Source: an uncultured Paracoccaceae bacterium (GTDB lineage Bacteria > Pseudomonadota > Alphaproteobacteria > Rhodobacterales > Rhodobacteraceae). From it: 64,000 nt of DNA. Under the pieces are notes generated by a model. That model had not been told where the DNA came from. It made no database searches and worked only from the letters and a program-made list of their open reading frames with translations. Shown piece by piece: positions 63,348-64,000 of this stretch (the first letter of the stretch is position 1; every line of letters starts with the position of its first letter). Both the position numbers and the translations under genes were made by a program. Where the stretch lies: NCBI GenBank assembly GCA_947492475.1, contig CANLNM010000008.1, forward strand, positions 62,001-126,000, written 5' to 3'.

Positions 63348-64000
63348 ATGGTAGACCGACCCGTTTCCAAAGCCACCGAAATCGCCCGACGTGCCAGCGG
63401 CGATCCCGGATTGGGTGCAACCGAGGTGATCGGGATCGGTCTGTCGGTCGTCTGGCTGGTCGCGGTTGGGCTGTTTTTCCTGATCCTGCCCAGCGGGCCA
63501 GAGGGAAATGGCATCGATTCACTGCGATTCCTGCTGACATTGATCGCCATTTTTATGCCGGTTGCGATGATCTGGGTTGCGGTGATGGCCGCCAAATCCA
63601 GCCGGGTCATGCGCGAAGAATCAGAGCGGCTTCAGGCGGCTGTGGATGGGATGCGCAAAACCTATCTGGAACAGAACAAATTTGCCGGATCAGCGTCGGC
63701 GCAATCCAACATGGAACGCAAGCTGAACGAAATCGCCCAAGCGACCCGGCAGACGGAATCGGCGCTGGCGACATTCACGACCATGCGCAAAGACGTGGCC
63801 GCGACGCCCACTGCCGTTGCGGCTCCGGCCCGCGACAACGAAGCGCCCATTGATGCCCAAAGTGATCAGCCGCGTTTGGCGCTGGGCACGCAGGTCGAAG
63901 AAATCACGCCGCCTTTGGACAACAAAGACATGATCCGGGCGCTGAATTTCCCGGATACCGAAAAGGATGAAGCCGGTTTTGCAGCACTGCGCCGCGCGCT
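63348..64000 (+). CDS. Membrane protein with coiled coil (3' end outside window)
   Basis: An open frame from ATG 63348 to the right edge, 217 residues visible. Two adjacent membrane helices (about residues 28-49, VIGIGLSVVWLVAVGLFFLIL, and 58-80) are followed by a charged, heptad-like segment (MREESERLQAAVDGMRKTYL) and a Pro/Ala-rich linker. The visible end (DMIRALNFPDTEKDEAGFAAL) may start another domain. No named family is recognised. It lies 28 bases after greA on the same strand. Confidence 0.75.
   Translation, partial: MVDRPVSKATEIARRASGDPGLGATEVIGIGLSVVWLVAVGLFFLILPSGPEGNGIDSLRFLLTLIAIFMPVAMIWVAVMAAKSSRVMREESERLQAAVDGMRKTYLEQNKFAGSASAQSNMERKLNEIAQATRQTESALATFTTMRKDVAATPTAVAAPARDNEAPIDAQSDQPRLALGTQVEEITPPLDNKDMIRALNFPDTEKDEAGFAALRRA

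Noticed and set aside
1-64000. Mobile elements, CRISPR arrays, prophage or tRNA genes
   Set aside because: No transposase or integrase frames, regularly spaced repeats or T-loop-like tRNA sequences were found by eye in the window.

Overview
The window reads as chromosomal DNA from an alphaproteobacterium of the Rhodobacteraceae (Roseobacter group). The reasons are the gene content (glycerol ABC importer with its DUF2160 subunit, YejABEF, phaAB, the uvrC-pgsA-moaD-moaE run, a membrane-anchored cytochrome c, ClpS), moderate G+C by eye, and dense ATGA-type gene overlaps. No insertion sequence, prophage, CRISPR array, tRNA or rRNA was seen. The only stable RNA recognised is the 4.5S SRP RNA. It is mostly core metabolic and transport DNA with no clear horizontally acquired island.

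Region 1-6.5 kb is an aerobic phenylacetate catabolism locus. The 3' part of paaK and a TetR regulator run rightwards and converge on a leftward operon of a 3-oxoadipyl-CoA thiolase gene followed by paaA-B-C-D-E. A near-palindrome in front of the thiolase gene is a likely TetR operator. Region 6.5-9 kb is a leftward unit of a TetR regulator, a PLP aminotransferase and a GloA2-type VOC protein.

Region 9-15.1 kb is a glycerol ABC importer (glpV-S-T-P-Q plus DUF2160). Its two ATPases have complementary defects: one lacks the switch histidine, the other the LSGGQ signature. A BlaI-type repressor with an M56 membrane protease (15.2-16.7 kb) and a divergent Lrp regulator / Leu-Phe-Val dehydrogenase pair (16.7-18.3 kb) separate it from a second, leftward operon (18.3-23.5 kb). 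That operon encodes a glycerol-3-phosphate importer, ugpB-A-E-C, with an endonuclease/exonuclease/phosphatase-fold hydrolase at the end. Together these suggest a region devoted to scavenging glycerol and phosphoglycerol compounds.

Region 23.7-31 kb holds rsgA, the SRP RNA, a 2',3'-cyclic nucleotide phosphodiesterase without a signal peptide, nudC, pheA and cytochrome c. Region 31-39 kb holds yejABEF, a fumarylacetoacetase-family enzyme and a SPOR-tailed D,D-carboxypeptidase. Region 39-45.3 kb holds clpS, a methyltransferase, a degenerate SDR, an ABC-2 exporter, an S49 protease, an unlisted 54-residue zinc-ribbon protein and a Na/Ca antiporter.

Region 45.7-50.6 kb has uvrC, pgsA, moaD, moaE, tag and a degenerate EAL protein. 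Region 50.7-55 kb has phaA-phaB, a small RBS-backed gene, a LysR regulator with an EamA transporter, and ydcH. The final part has a TrmN6-like methyltransferase, a DUF2007 gene, polyprenyl diphosphate synthase, ispE, a TPR protein, a membrane protein, ETF-ubiquinone oxidoreductase, greA and a partial coiled-coil membrane protein that runs off the right edge.

All functional calls come from reading motifs by eye; no database search was run.
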